Source of the DNA: Actinomycetota bacterium
GTDB lineage: Bacteria; Actinomycetota; Acidimicrobiia; Acidimicrobiales; JAMCQF01
Direction: 5' to 3'
NCBI GenBank assembly: GCA_023379605.1
Contig: JAMCQF010000034.1
Coordinates: forward strand, 1-41,205
DNA: 41,205 bases
The translations under genes were made by a program, and so were the position numbers. The stretch's first letter is position 1. Every line of letters starts with the position of its first letter. The notes under the pieces are model-generated. The model had not been told where the DNA came from, ran no database searches, and worked only from the letters and a program-made list of their open reading frames with translations. This document shows positions 9,441-19,229 of this stretch, piece by piece.

Positions 9441-10061
9441 CTAGCTGTCAAAGCCTGGAGGGGTGGCGTTCACAACCACAGCACTCCAGGTGCCACCGTG
9501 CAGCTCTAACTGGTTCCAGCATCCCGTTGACTGGGCTATGAGTTCGGGGTCGTTAGGCAGGCTATCGACAAGCTGGGAGAGCAGTGTCTTATTGACAGCG
9601 TCGTGGGCGATCGCAGCTACTCTCCATCCAGCGCCAATGCTCTTACAGAGTGCATCAAGCCCACACATCACGCGTTCTCTTAAGTGCTCTAAGGGCTCTA
9701 CGCCTGGGGCTAGATCTATGGACCGGTAATCATCGATGAGCTCGCTGGCTGGATGACCTGCGAAGGGTCCATAGTCACGATCTATCCATGCAGGATCATA
9801 GGTGACAGGTATCTGTCTATACGATGCTATAGCTTGAGCAGTCTCCATGGCTCTGCGAAGCGGGCTGGAGACAACCTTATCGAGCTCCACCGGCGCCAGG
9901 GTTCGAGCCAGCCAGGCAGCCTGCGCACGTCCGACCTCATCCAGGGCTGGGTCGAGCCTGCCGCGCAGCACACCGGAGGCGTTGAGGGCAGTCCTTCCAT
10001 GTCGGATCACATAGAGCGTGCAGTCAGGTCTTTCAAGCATCTGGCCCAATTGGCTGCGCAC
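9441..10061 (-). CDS. Histidine phosphatase (phosphoglycerate mutase-like) family protein
   Basis: 206 aa; LYVIRHGRTALNASGVLRGRLDPALDEVGRAQAAWLA...VAAIAHDAVNKTLL. Confidence 0.9.
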   Translation of the reverse strand: MRSQLGQMLERPDCTLYVIRHGRTALNASGVLRGRLDPALDEVGRAQAAWLARTLAPVELDKVVSSPLRRAMETAQAIASYRQIPVTYDPAWIDRDYGPFAGHPASELIDDYRSIDLAPGVEPLEHLRERVMCGLDALCKSIGAGWRVAAIAHDAVNKTLLSQLVDSLPNDPELIAQSTGCWNQLELHGGTWSAVVVNATPPGFDS

Positions 10062-10104
10062 GCAGGGAGTTTGTAGCCGATTGGCTCATTATGGCTGGCC
10101 CGGG

Positions 10105-10154
10105 GAAGAAATGTAGTCGCGAAGGGCAGGGAGATCCCCCCGCCCAGGGCGGCC
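10105..10154. repeat. 50-bp direct repeat, copy 1
   Basis: gaagaaatgtagtcgcgaagggcagggagatccccccgcccagggcggcc; matches 10179-10228 with one mismatch. Confidence 0.97.
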
Positions 10155-10178
10155 CAGAGTAGGCCACGCCGCCTGGAA

Positions 10179-10228
10179 GAAGAAATGTAGTCACGAAGGG
10201 CAGGGAGATCCCCCCGCCCAGGGCGGCC
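10179..10228. repeat. 50-bp direct repeat, copy 2
   Basis: gaagaaatgtagtcacgaagggcagggagatccccccgcccagggcggcc; 74-bp period; ends at the vWA gene stop. Confidence 0.97.
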
Positions 10229-10229
10229 T

Positions 10230-11432
10230 TTACGCGGCATGATACTTCTCTGGGTTATGCCTGGTCGCAGCGGCGCTTCTTGTGCTTCCAAAAGAGCCCT
10301 TGGTCGTGCTTTCCACGGTGATTGCCTTGGCAAGTGCCTCCAGGGAGGCAAAGCAGTGGCCATCCAAGAACTGATCGATATATGGAAGGGCCGCGGCCAT
10401 GCCACGCACGAGTGGCTCGTAGCCGGCTGTGGCCTTGAGCGGGTTGACCCAGATGACCCGATAGGCATTACGAGCCAGACGTGCCATCTCGGCTTCTAGC
10501 GTCTCGGTTGAACCTCTGTCCCAACCATCGGAGAGGATAACCACCACCGAGCCTCTGGCAAGGCCTCTTGAGCCCCAGTGGCTGTTGAACAGCGCCAGTT
10601 GCTCCCCCAAGCGAGTCCCACCCCCCCAGTCCGGCACCGCTTTGGCTGCTTTGGCGAGTGCTGCATCGGGGTCATGGGTGGCCAGCTCGCGCGATATACG
10701 GGTGAGTCGGGTGCCGAGTGTGAACGCCTCGACCTGTGACTTCCTAGACATTGCAAGGTGCATGAAGCGCAGAAGCGCACGCGAATAAGGCTCCATCGAG
10801 CCGCTCACATCACAGAGTAGAACCAGTCGCCGAGGGCGCGTACGGCACTGGAGCCATCTCCTGATCACAGGCTCGCCCTCGGTTCTGAGCGCATGGCGAA
10901 CAGTTGCTCTCACGTCGAAGCGAGAACCCTGGCTAGATGCAGGGCTCATGCGCCTGGTTCGCCTGAGAGCAGCACTCATGTCGAGCTCCCGCATGGCCTG
11001 AGCGAGCTCAGTGAGCTCCTCATCGGTGCATTTGCTGAAGTCCTTTTCTCGTAGAACCTCCATGTTGCTGTAGCGAACCGTGAGGGTTATTCCTGGGCGT
11101 TCGTTGTCGTTCTTGGAAAGACCCTCAGTGTGCTCGCTGTCGTCTGTAACGAGGGTGACCGGCACAACTACCTGCTTGCCGAGGCTCATCTGAGACGGGT
11201 CAGCGAGCCAGAAAGCACGGAAAGCCCGATCGTAGATCTGCAGATCTTCAAACCTGGAGACCAGAGTGGCTCGACCGGCCCAGTACACCCCAGTCTGGCT
11301 ACCGATGCCTACCATCGATATAGCCTCGGTGAACGCAGTCACAGATGAGAGTGGCACCGGCATGCCCGCTGCCCTTAGCACCCTGGCAAATGCAACGGCC
11401 AGGCGCTCTGGCTCAGGGTTGGATGGGATCAA
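10230..11432 (-). CDS. vWA domain protein, CoxE-like
   Basis: 400 aa; CRTRPRRLVLLCDVSGSMEPYSRALLRFMH (MIDAS DxSxS), GGGTRLGEQL, VVILSDGWDRG. Confidence 0.9.
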   Translation of the reverse strand: MIPSNPEPERLAVAFARVLRAAGMPVPLSSVTAFTEAISMVGIGSQTGVYWAGRATLVSRFEDLQIYDRAFRAFWLADPSQMSLGKQVVVPVTLVTDDSEHTEGLSKNDNERPGITLTVRYSNMEVLREKDFSKCTDEELTELAQAMRELDMSAALRRTRRMSPASSQGSRFDVRATVRHALRTEGEPVIRRWLQCRTRPRRLVLLCDVSGSMEPYSRALLRFMHLAMSRKSQVEAFTLGTRLTRISRELATHDPDAALAKAAKAVPDWGGGTRLGEQLALFNSHWGSRGLARGSVVVILSDGWDRGSTETLEAEMARLARNAYRVIWVNPLKATAGYEPLVRGMAAALPYIDQFLDGHCFASLEALAKAITVESTTKGSFGSTRSAAATRHNPEKYHAA

Positions 11433-12460
11433 CCTGCTCGCTCAAGTGCTGTGTGGACCAACTCAGCTATTCCGGCTGCTCTTAGCCGGTCGGCATCTTC
11501 TTTGTATTTGATCACGCTCCCCAAGGTGAGCTCCACGGATCTCTCATCAATCTCTGTCCGGCCCAGCGCCGCCAATGCCTCTGCCCAGTCTATGGTCTCT
11601 GCAACTCCGGGTGGCTTGTAGAGGTTCATGGACCGTATGCGCTCGACGGCAGCAGCTACTTGGCGGGAGAGCGTCTCGCAGGCTTGGGGGGCACGCAGGC
11701 GCACTATCTCGACCTCTCGCTCGAACCCTGGATGCTCCACCCAGTGGTATAGGCAGCGACGTTTCAGAGCATCGTGGAGGTCGCGAGTCCTATTCGATGT
11801 GATGACGATCAGGGGAGGGATCTCGGCTCGAAAAGTTCCCAGCTCTGGCACGCTGACCGAGTAGTCCGAGAGGACTTCCAGCAAGAAGGCCTCGAACTCG
11901 TCATCTGCTCGATCCAACTCGTCAATGAGCAGCACAGGTGGTGGGATAGAGCTGCCTGGTTGGTTGGACTTAGAGATCGCAGCGAGCAGTGGTCGCCTGA
12001 TGAGGAATCGCTCCGAGTAGAGCTCGTCTTCCACCTCGGGTCCCAGCGGCACTCCCTGGGTGGCACCTCTGGCTTCTGCAGCGCGTAGGTGAAGAAGCTG
12101 GCGGCTGTAGTCCCACTCGTAGAGTGCCTGTGCTACGTCAATGCCCTCGTAGCACTGGAGGCGGAACAGCTCCCCTTTCGTCCAACGGGCCAAGGTCTTG
12201 GCAAGCTCGGTCTTGCCCACCCCGGCCTCCCCTTCCAGCAGGAGCGGGCGGTGCAGAACTATCGAGAGGAACGTGACTGTCGCCAGACCCTCATCGGCAA
12301 GGTACCCGTTGGAAGCAAGGGCCTGTAGAACTTCCCGGGGACTTCCTTTGCGAATAGCCTCAATTGCGAATGCGGACGGTACGGATGCGTGGTTGTCAAG
12401 ATCTTCAGTTCCCATGCTGGATTGGCGAGGGACACAAGCAGCGGATCCAGAGGGTTTCAA
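11429..12460 (-). CDS. MoxR-family AAA ATPase, CoxD-like
   Basis: 343 aa; LLLEGEAGVGKTELAK (Walker A), VLLIDELDRADDEFEAFLLE (Walker B), VITSNRTRDLHDALKRRCLYHW. An internal ATG at 12415 (MGTEDLDNH) is also plausible. Confidence 0.92.
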   Translation of the reverse strand: MKPSGSAACVPRQSSMGTEDLDNHASVPSAFAIEAIRKGSPREVLQALASNGYLADEGLATVTFLSIVLHRPLLLEGEAGVGKTELAKTLARWTKGELFRLQCYEGIDVAQALYEWDYSRQLLHLRAAEARGATQGVPLGPEVEDELYSERFLIRRPLLAAISKSNQPGSSIPPPVLLIDELDRADDEFEAFLLEVLSDYSVSVPELGTFRAEIPPLIVITSNRTRDLHDALKRRCLYHWVEHPGFEREVEIVRLRAPQACETLSRQVAAAVERIRSMNLYKPPGVAETIDWAEALAALGRTEIDERSVELTLGSVIKYKEDADRLRAAGIAELVHTALERAG

Positions 12461-12495
12461 GTCCGCTGGGTCAGCCTCGGAGCGGGCGGCTTCAC

Positions 12496-13314
12496 TCAGA
12501 GACCAACCTCCTCCAGGGCTCGCCGCACTAGCACCGTCGCCAAGTGGCGGCGGAACTCTGTGGTCGCGTTGGTGTCCGATGGAGGCTCAAGACCCTCTGA
12601 TGCACGCTGTGCTGCTTCGTTGGCTGCTGCTCCTGCTGCGAGCGCCGCTTCGGTAGCAGATGCCCTTACCGGAGTCGATGCCATATTGACAAGAGCCACC
12701 CTTGCCGGGCTGTCCGACAGCGCGACCACTCCCACAATAGCCCAGTCCTGGGCTCTCCGGTTGAACTTCTTAAAGGAGAACTTACCAGGGGACTTGGGCA
12801 CCCGTATCTCCGTAAGCACCTCATCTGGTCGGAGGGCTGTCTCCAAGAACCCAGTGAAGAACTCTGTCGCTGGGATAGTGCGCTCTCCTGAGGTTCCCCT
12901 GGCGCACAGGGTGCCATCGAGCGCGAGTATCGCGGCAGGCAGGTCAGATGCTGGATCCCCGTGGGCCAAAGAGCCACCGATCGTGCCGCGGTGGCGGACC
13001 TGAGGGTCACCCACCTGCCCAGCCACATGGGCCAAGACCGGCACTTGGTTCAAGAGCAGCTCAGAGATCTGAAGGTCCCGATGCCTGGTCAGCGCCCCTA
13101 TCGCAACCTCATCGCCCCTGTCTTGGACATAGGAGAGGTCGCGCAGTCCTCCTATGTCCACTAGCACTGCTGGTGTGGCAAGGCGCAGGCGCATAAGTGG
13201 CAGCAGCGAGTGGCCACCGGCCAAAAGCTTTGCATCCTCACCACGATCGGCAAGGATCGACAGGGCCTCATCGAGCGTGCTGGCACGCTGGTAGTCAAAT
13301 GCTGCGGGGATCAC
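12496..13314 (-). CDS. coxM: FAD-binding medium subunit of molybdenum hydroxylase / CO dehydrogenase-like
   Basis: [54 protein letters not shown]...RHRGTIGGSLAHGDPASDLPA; GTG at 13314 preceded by GGAGGCGGG, GTGA overlap with the coxL stop. Confidence 0.9.
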   Translation of the reverse strand: MIPAAFDYQRASTLDEALSILADRGEDAKLLAGGHSLLPLMRLRLATPAVLVDIGGLRDLSYVQDRGDEVAIGALTRHRDLQISELLLNQVPVLAHVAGQVGDPQVRHRGTIGGSLAHGDPASDLPAAILALDGTLCARGTSGERTIPATEFFTGFLETALRPDEVLTEIRVPKSPGKFSFKKFNRRAQDWAIVGVVALSDSPARVALVNMASTPVRASATEAALAAGAAANEAAQRASEGLEPPSDTNATTEFRRHLATVLVRRALEEVGL

Positions 13315-15699
13315 CTTCCCGCCTCCTTTCCTACGTTGGTAAGCGCTCGCCATACCTTCTCCGGGCTGGCAGGCATGTCCAGTTGCGTGACCCCGAGGTG
13401 GCTAAGGGCGTCCACGACCGCGTTCATGACTGCTGGCGTTGACGCTATGGTCCCAGCTTCCCCAACACCTTTCACCCCAAGGATGTTGGTCGGGCTCGGG
13501 GTGACAGTAGCGCCAGTCTTGAAGCTTGGAAGCTCGGCGGCTGAGGGGACCAGGTAGTCGGCGAGCGTCGCTGTCAGCAGGTTCCCGCTGTCGTCGTAGA
13601 CAGCCTCCTCCCACAGAGCTTGGGCGGCTCCTTGGGCTATGCCTCCGTGAACCTGGCCCTCGACTATGAGCGGATTGATCTGGTTGCCGCAGTCGTCCAA
13701 GGCGGCGTACTGCACCAGATCGACCTTGCCGGTCTCGGTATCGACTTCCACCACCGCTACGTGGGTGCCGAATGGGAAGGTGAAGTTCGGCGGGTCGAAC
13801 GTGATCGATCCGTCCAGGTTTGGCTCGGTCCCATCGGGCAGGTTGTGCGCGGTAAAAGCCTCGAAGGCCACCTGTTGCAATGTCATGGACTTCTCCGGGG
13901 TTCCTCGGACAGAGAACGTGCCAGCCGACACCTCCAGGTCCTCTTCGGCAACCTCCATCTGGTGAGCCGCTATGACCCGGGCCTTGTCGAGGACCCTGTC
14001 ACAGGCCATAGCCACTGCTGTCCCTCCTACGGACAAAGAGCGCGACCCATAGGTGTCCATGCCATGAGGGGACACTGCTGTGTCAGAGTGGAGCACCTCC
14101 ACGTTTTGAGGGTCGACACCCAGTCTGTCGGCCACAAGCATCGACCAGGAGGTGACATGCCCCTGTCCGTGTGGACTGGTGCCTGTGACGACTTGGACTG
14201 TCCCGGTCGGAAGGACGCGAACCGTTGCCGCCTCCCAGCCGCCGGCAGAGTAGTTGAGGCTGGCCAGGACTCTGGAGGGGGCCAGCCCGCACATCTCCAC
14301 ATAGGAGGAAAGGCCAATGCCCAAAAGGCGAGCGCTGCCGTTCTCACGCCGCCTCCTCTGCTCCTGGCGCAGCTGATCGTAGCCGACTAGCTCAAGGCTC
14401 TTGTCCAGTGCCATCTCGTACTGACCGGAGTCGAACACCAGCCCGGCAGCTGAGCTGTAAGGGAACTTCTCGGGTCGGATGAAGTTGCGTCGCCGTATCT
14501 CAGCTGGGTCCATCTCCAGCTTGCGGGCCAGAGCGTCTATGGCGCGCTCGATCGCGTATGTAGCTTCCGGCCTGCCCGCTCCGCGGTACGCATCTGTTGG
14601 GGTTTTCGTGGTGAACACTGAGGTGCAGGAGAACCCGTAGACGGGCACGTCGTAGACCCCGTGGTACAAAAAGGCACCGAGCAGGGGAATTCCGGGGGTG
14701 ACGAGCTGGAGGTAGGCTCCCATGTCCGCTATGAGATGCACCCTTACCGCCGTGATCTTTCCATCGGCATCAGCGGCCAGCTCGATCTCTTGGATCTGAC
14801 CCCTGCCCTGGATGGTGGCAAGCGCAGCTTCACTGCGCTCCTCGACCCACCGCACCGGCCGGCGGAGCTTGCGGGCCAGCGCCAGAGCGAGAAGCTCCTC
14901 TGCATAGACGTTCAGCTTGGAGCCGAACCCGCCTCCTACCGCAGGTGCCACCACCCGCAGGCTGGTCTCGGGGACGGCGCAGGTGATCCCTAGCATCACC
15001 TTCAGGATGTGAGGTATCTGGGTGGCAGAGTAGACCGTGAAGTCGCCTCCGAAGGGGTGGGGCACCACGCAGACGCCGCGAGGCTCCATTGCTGCCGGTA
15101 TGAGCCTTTGCTGTATATAGCGCTCTTTTACTGTATGAGCCGCTGAGTCAAACGCCTTTTTAAGCGCGTCCGGGTCCGAGATGAGCTCCCAGGTATAGGC
15201 CCGGTTCGTGCCGATGTCTGGATGGACAAGTACTCGGTCGGCTGCTGCATCCTCCAGGTCAGTAACGGCCGGCTCTTCTTCGTAGTCCACGACGATCCCG
15301 GCGAGCGCGTCGATTGCCTGCTCCGGGCTCTCCGCTACTACGACGGCGACCCCATCTCCCACGTAGCAAGCTCGTTGTGTCGCAAGCGGGTAGTGCGGGG
15401 GGTTCTTCATGTCGGGAGTCACTGGCCATGCGCAGGGCATGGGAGCAGCCCACTCACTGGCCAGGTCAGCACCGGTAAAGGCAGCGATCACGCCTGGCAT
15501 GGACAGGGCCTGAGAGCAGTCGGACCGAGGCGATCCTGGCATGGGCGTAAGGGCTTCGCAGGACCGCCATGTGGCAAGCTCCGGGAACCATTAGATCTGC
15601 CACGAACCGTGCTTCGCCAGTTAACAGCTCAGGATCTTCCTTTCGGAGCATGCGAGTCCCGACCACGTTTGGTCGGGCAGCGAGATCGGTCGCGCTCAT
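13311..15699 (-). CDS. coxL: Large (molybdopterin) subunit of xanthine dehydrogenase/form II CO dehydrogenase-like enzyme; apparent +1 frameshift near 15522
   Basis: N-terminus [59 protein letters not shown] lies in the frame of ORF 15466-16194. It continues one frame over as ...[24 protein letters not shown] in ORF 13311-15542. Active-site motif [14 protein letters not shown]. Confidence 0.88.
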
Positions 15700-16175
15700 G
15701 CGGGTACTCCTGCGCTCATCGCCGAAGCTGCGGCCAAGACTGCCTTTACAATGTTGTGGTATCCGGTGCACCTGCAGAGATTGCCTTCCAGACCCTCCCG
15801 AACCGTTGCTTCGTCGAGATCGGGATGCTCTCTTATAAGCGAGACCGCAGCCATGACCATGCCTGGGGTGCAGTAACCACACTGCAGGGCGTGATTTTGG
15901 CGGAACGCCTCCTGGACCGGATGGAGAGTGCCATCGGGGCTGGCGAGCCCCTCGATAGTTGTGATCTCGGCTCCGTCTGCCTGGAGGGCGAGCATCGTAC
16001 AGGACTTGACCGATTCTCCGTCGAGGAGCACTGTGCAGGCTCCACAGGAGGACGTATCGCATCCCACGTTCGTTCCCGTAAGCCCCACCACCTCCCGGAG
16101 GTAATAGACGAGGAGCAGCCTCGGCTCCACCTCGTGGACATACTCTGTGCCGTTCACCCGCATCCGCACTTGCAT
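15696..16175 (-). CDS. coxS: 2Fe-2S small subunit of molybdenum hydroxylase
   Basis: [53 protein letters not shown]...[12 protein letters not shown]...[19 protein letters not shown] at 16175 with AGGAGG 8 nt upstream. Confidence 0.94.
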   Translation of the reverse strand: MQVRMRVNGTEYVHEVEPRLLLVYYLREVVGLTGTNVGCDTSSCGACTVLLDGESVKSCTMLALQADGAEITTIEGLASPDGTLHPVQEAFRQNHALQCGYCTPGMVMAAVSLIREHPDLDEATVREGLEGNLCRCTGYHNIVKAVLAAASAMSAGVPA

Positions 16176-16300
16176 CGGCTGAGCCTCCTTGCATAAGAGC
16201 TGACTGGCTTGCGTGGCCAACTGTATAGCTACTGCCATGGCTGTGCGCACTCCAAGGCCATCAGCGGGGCAAAATGGGAGCTGGGCTGGCCCCTTGGATC

Positions 16301-16400
16301 TGCCGGGATGGCCTTGGTGGCCTGGATTTGGTGGGCTGTGTGCCGGGATGGCCTTGGTGGCCTGGATTTGGTGGGCTGTGTGCCGGGATGGCCTTGGCGG
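16301..16400. repeat. 40-bp tandem repeat (two exact copies plus a partial third)
   Basis: tgccgggatggccttggtggcctggatttggtgggctgtg at 16301-16340 and 16341-16380; a partial copy begins at 16381. Confidence 0.97.
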
Positions 16401-16470
16401 TCTGGGCTGTGCAGGTTCAGAGCGCTGTTCGGCTTCCAGCTGAGCGTATTAAATCAGCTAACCTGGGTGG

Positions 16471-17421
16471 ATGGCTGGTTATGGCATATCTATCCCATTT
16501 GAGGGGATCGACCTTGCAGATCAGGCTGGGTTGTATGCAAAGCTCGCCGACCTTGGCTACACCGACGTCTGGTCGAGCGAGGCATCAGGTTATGACGCCT
16601 TTGCTCCGCTCGCACAGGCAGCGCTGGCTCCGGGTAGCTTGCGTCTTGGCACCGCCATTGTCCCGGTTTTCACGCGTGGTCCAGCGACTCTGGCCATGTC
16701 GGCTGCGTCCATCTCCGCCATGGCACCTGGGCGGTTCGCGCTCGGGTTGGGTTCCTCCTCGGATGTCATCGTGAACCGCTGGAATGGCATCGCCTTCGAC
16801 CGCCCCTACCAGAGGGTGCGTGACACGTTGAGGTTCCTTAGGCGCGCCCTTGCGGGGGAGAAGGTGACAGCGGAGTACGAGACCTTCTCTGTAGCTGGTT
16901 TCCGCCTCGACCACCCTCCCGAGGTGCCTCCCCCGATCCTCCTTGGCGCTCTCCGCCCAGGCATGCTCCGCCTGGCAGGCAGGGAAGGCGATGGAGCCAT
17001 AGTCAACTGGCTCGGAGCCGGGGATGTGCCACGGGTGGCAGCTGAGGTTGGTCCGGGAAAGGAGATAGTAGCCCGGATATTCTGCGCTCCCACAGAGGAT
17101 TCTGCGCTAGCCCGCTCTGTGGGACGCCAGCTGGTGGCCGCCTACTTGAACGTCGAGGTCTATGCCCGCTTTCATGAGTGGTTGGGGCGGGGACCGCTTC
17201 TTGGCGAGATGTGGGATGCATGGAGGGCTGGGGACCGTAAGAGGGCCGTGGCTGCCATTCCCGACATAGTGGTCGACGATCTGATTGTCCATGGCTCTGC
17301 CGAGGTGTGCCAAGAGCACATTTCCCGTTACGTCAAAGCCGGGGTGACCACTCCTGTGCTAGCGGTCCTACCGCTTACAGCAGATCCATGGCGTGTTATC
17401 GAGGATCTCTCGCCGAGCTGA
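16471..17421 (+). CDS. LLM-class (F420-dependent type) oxidoreductase
   Basis: 316 aa; GYGISIPFEG...YAKLADLGYTDVWSSEASGYDAFAPLAQAA...LRLGTAIVPVFTRGPATLAMSAASISAMAPGRFALGLGSSS. Confidence 0.9.
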   Translation: MAGYGISIPFEGIDLADQAGLYAKLADLGYTDVWSSEASGYDAFAPLAQAALAPGSLRLGTAIVPVFTRGPATLAMSAASISAMAPGRFALGLGSSSDVIVNRWNGIAFDRPYQRVRDTLRFLRRALAGEKVTAEYETFSVAGFRLDHPPEVPPPILLGALRPGMLRLAGREGDGAIVNWLGAGDVPRVAAEVGPGKEIVARIFCAPTEDSALARSVGRQLVAAYLNVEVYARFHEWLGRGPLLGEMWDAWRAGDRKRAVAAIPDIVVDDLIVHGSAEVCQEHISRYVKAGVTTPVLAVLPLTADPWRVIEDLSPS

Positions 17422-17517
17422 GCCCGATCTCTCCAAAGCGAGCTTAGAGACACCACTGGGAGGCACCAGGGCGACTTGCCAGATCAAGGGGAGCTGCGCA
17501 GGCGAGCCCTGGCACGC

Positions 17518-18228
17518 TCAGGCCAGACAGTGCACGGAAACGGCGTAGTCCCCTGAGTGGTACGGGTCGCGTTCCCAGGTGGCGAACCTGCTCTTGAGCA
17601 CCAGCCCTGCCGCCTCGGCCATGTAGTCGTAGTCCTCAAGGGAAAGCCTGTGCGGTCCTGCAGCCAGACCTGGCTGGGCTGGGCCGGGACGCACTGAGCG
17701 CAGGTCCCTACGCTTTGGCTTAATGTCCTGGCTGACTTGGAAACCAGCTATGAAATGGCCGTGAGGCGCCAGCAAGCTAGCCATATTGGAAAGGACCTCG
17801 GGCTCGGTTCCTTCTTCTGTGAAGATCATGACGTTCCCAGCTGCGACAATGACGTCAAATAGCTGAGGACCGCAGCGCTCGTTGATGGCATCTCGCAGGG
17901 TAGGAGCGGAAAGATCATGCTCTATGAAGACCAGCTGCGGCGCTTTGGACCTGGCGACCTCCAGCATCCCCAAGTCCACATCCACCCCTACGACCGGTAT
18001 CCCTCGCCGGTCAAGCTCTATGGCAACACGGCCAGTCCCACACCCGGCATCGAGCACGAGCGACGGCTTGAAGGACTCTACGAGATCCGCTTCCCCATGG
18101 AGATATGCACCGGAGGCAGCAAGACTTGAGAACCGGGCTTCATAGCGCCAGCCATGGTCAAGCTCGGTCCTGTGGGAACCGGCGCCGCCGTTCCTGTTAG
18201 CTCTGTTGGAGTCGCCCGTGCCTTGCAC
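17518..18228 (-). CDS. Class I SAM-dependent methyltransferase
   Basis: 236 aa; LVLDAGCGTGRVAIELDRRGIPVVGVDVDLGMLEVARSKAP. Confidence 0.88.
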   Translation of the reverse strand: MQGTGDSNRANRNGGAGSHRTELDHGWRYEARFSSLAASGAYLHGEADLVESFKPSLVLDAGCGTGRVAIELDRRGIPVVGVDVDLGMLEVARSKAPQLVFIEHDLSAPTLRDAINERCGPQLFDVIVAAGNVMIFTEEGTEPEVLSNMASLLAPHGHFIAGFQVSQDIKPKRRDLRSVRPGPAQPGLAAGPHRLSLEDYDYMAEAAGLVLKSRFATWERDPYHSGDYAVSVHCLA

Positions 18229-18229
18229 G

Positions 18230-18269
18230 TGCCAAGCATAAAGCCAGAACGCTTGCCAAGCATAAAGCC
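18230..18269. repeat. 24-bp-period direct repeat
   Basis: tgccaagcataaagcc at 18230-18245 and 18254-18269. Confidence 0.9.
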
Positions 18270-18305
18270 CGAGCCCAGCCCCACCAGGCAGGCTAGGGTG
18301 ACGCC

Positions 18306-19229
18306 ATGCGATACGGAATGCTGCTCGATGTCTCCCAATCCGTCGATCAGGTAGTGGATCACGCTCGAGGGCTTGAGGAGGCGGGGATCGACTCAGTATG
18401 GGTCTCTCAGATCTTCGGGTACGACGCTCTTACCCTCCTTTCTGTGATTGGCAGGGAGGTGCCTGGCCTAGAGCTGGGAACTGCAGTTGTCCCGATCTAC
18501 CCTCGCCACCCTGTGGCTCTGGCCATTCAGGCACTCACGGTGCAGGCTGCTGTAGGCGGTAGGCTCACGCTGGGGATCGGGCTGTCGCACCAAGGGGTCA
18601 TAGAGGGCATGTACGGTTACTCCTACAAAAAGCCAGCCCTGCATATGCGTGAGTACTTGGGAGTCCTTACTCCATTACTCGCTCACGACACCGTCGCTTT
18701 CGAAGGTGACACCGTGAAGGCGTCCACCATGGCCCCCCTCGAGATCGAGGCCTCTCCGCCACCAGTGCTGATTGCAGCTCTGGCTCCGATCATGCTTGGC
18801 ATCGCAGGGACGATGGCGGATGGCACGGTGACATGGATGACGGGCCCAGCCACAATAGAGCGCCACATAGTGCCCTCGATTACCGCCGCTGCCGAGAGCG
18901 CCGGGCGCCCAAGGCCACGGGTGGCGGTCGGGCTTCCAGTGTGTGTGACATCCGATCCCGAGGCTGCCAGGGAGCGAGCTGGCAGGGCATTCTCGCTCTA
19001 CGGCCACCTGCCTTCTTACAGGGCCATGCTGGATCGTGAAGGAGCAAGCGGACCAGGCGAAGTGGCAGTTGTGGGCAGCGAGGAGGACATCGAAGCGGTA
19101 GCCGTCCGGCTGGGCAATGCTGGGGCGACGGACTTTGTGGGCGCAGCGTTCGGCAGTCCCGAAGAAAGGCGCAACACTGCGAGCCTGCTGGCCGAGCTGG
19201 CAAAGGCTAAAGAGCGAGAGCGGCCATAG
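18306..19229 (+). CDS. LLM-class (F420-dependent type) oxidoreductase
   Basis: 307 aa; VVDHARGLEEAGIDSVWVSQIFGYDALTLLSVIGREVPGLELGTAVVPIYPRHPVALAIQALTVQAAVGGRLTLGIGLSH. Confidence 0.9.
   Translation: MRYGMLLDVSQSVDQVVDHARGLEEAGIDSVWVSQIFGYDALTLLSVIGREVPGLELGTAVVPIYPRHPVALAIQALTVQAAVGGRLTLGIGLSHQGVIEGMYGYSYKKPALHMREYLGVLTPLLAHDTVAFEGDTVKASTMAPLEIEASPPPVLIAALAPIMLGIAGTMADGTVTWMTGPATIERHIVPSITAAAESAGRPRPRVAVGLPVCVTSDPEAARERAGRAFSLYGHLPSYRAMLDREGASGPGEVAVVGSEEDIEAVAVRLGNAGATDFVGAAFGSPEERRNTASLLAELAKAKERERP

Noticed and set aside
10105-10228. Transposon ends or MITE
   Set aside because: Direct, not inverted, repeats; no transposase or target-site duplication seen.
13620-14390. 256-aa plus-strand ORF
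   Set aside because: Fully antisense to the well-supported coxL coding sequence; composition-driven shadow ORF with no recognisable domain.
15222-16196. 324-aa plus-strand ORF
   Set aside because: Antisense to coxL/coxS, no recognisable motifs; shadow ORF.
16301-16400. CRISPR-like array
   Set aside because: Repeats are directly adjacent with no unique spacers; simple tandem duplication.
18078-18362. 94-aa minus-strand ORF as the methyltransferase N-terminus
   Set aside because: Different frame from the methyltransferase ORF 17518-18228, which already has its own start and complete SAM-binding motif.
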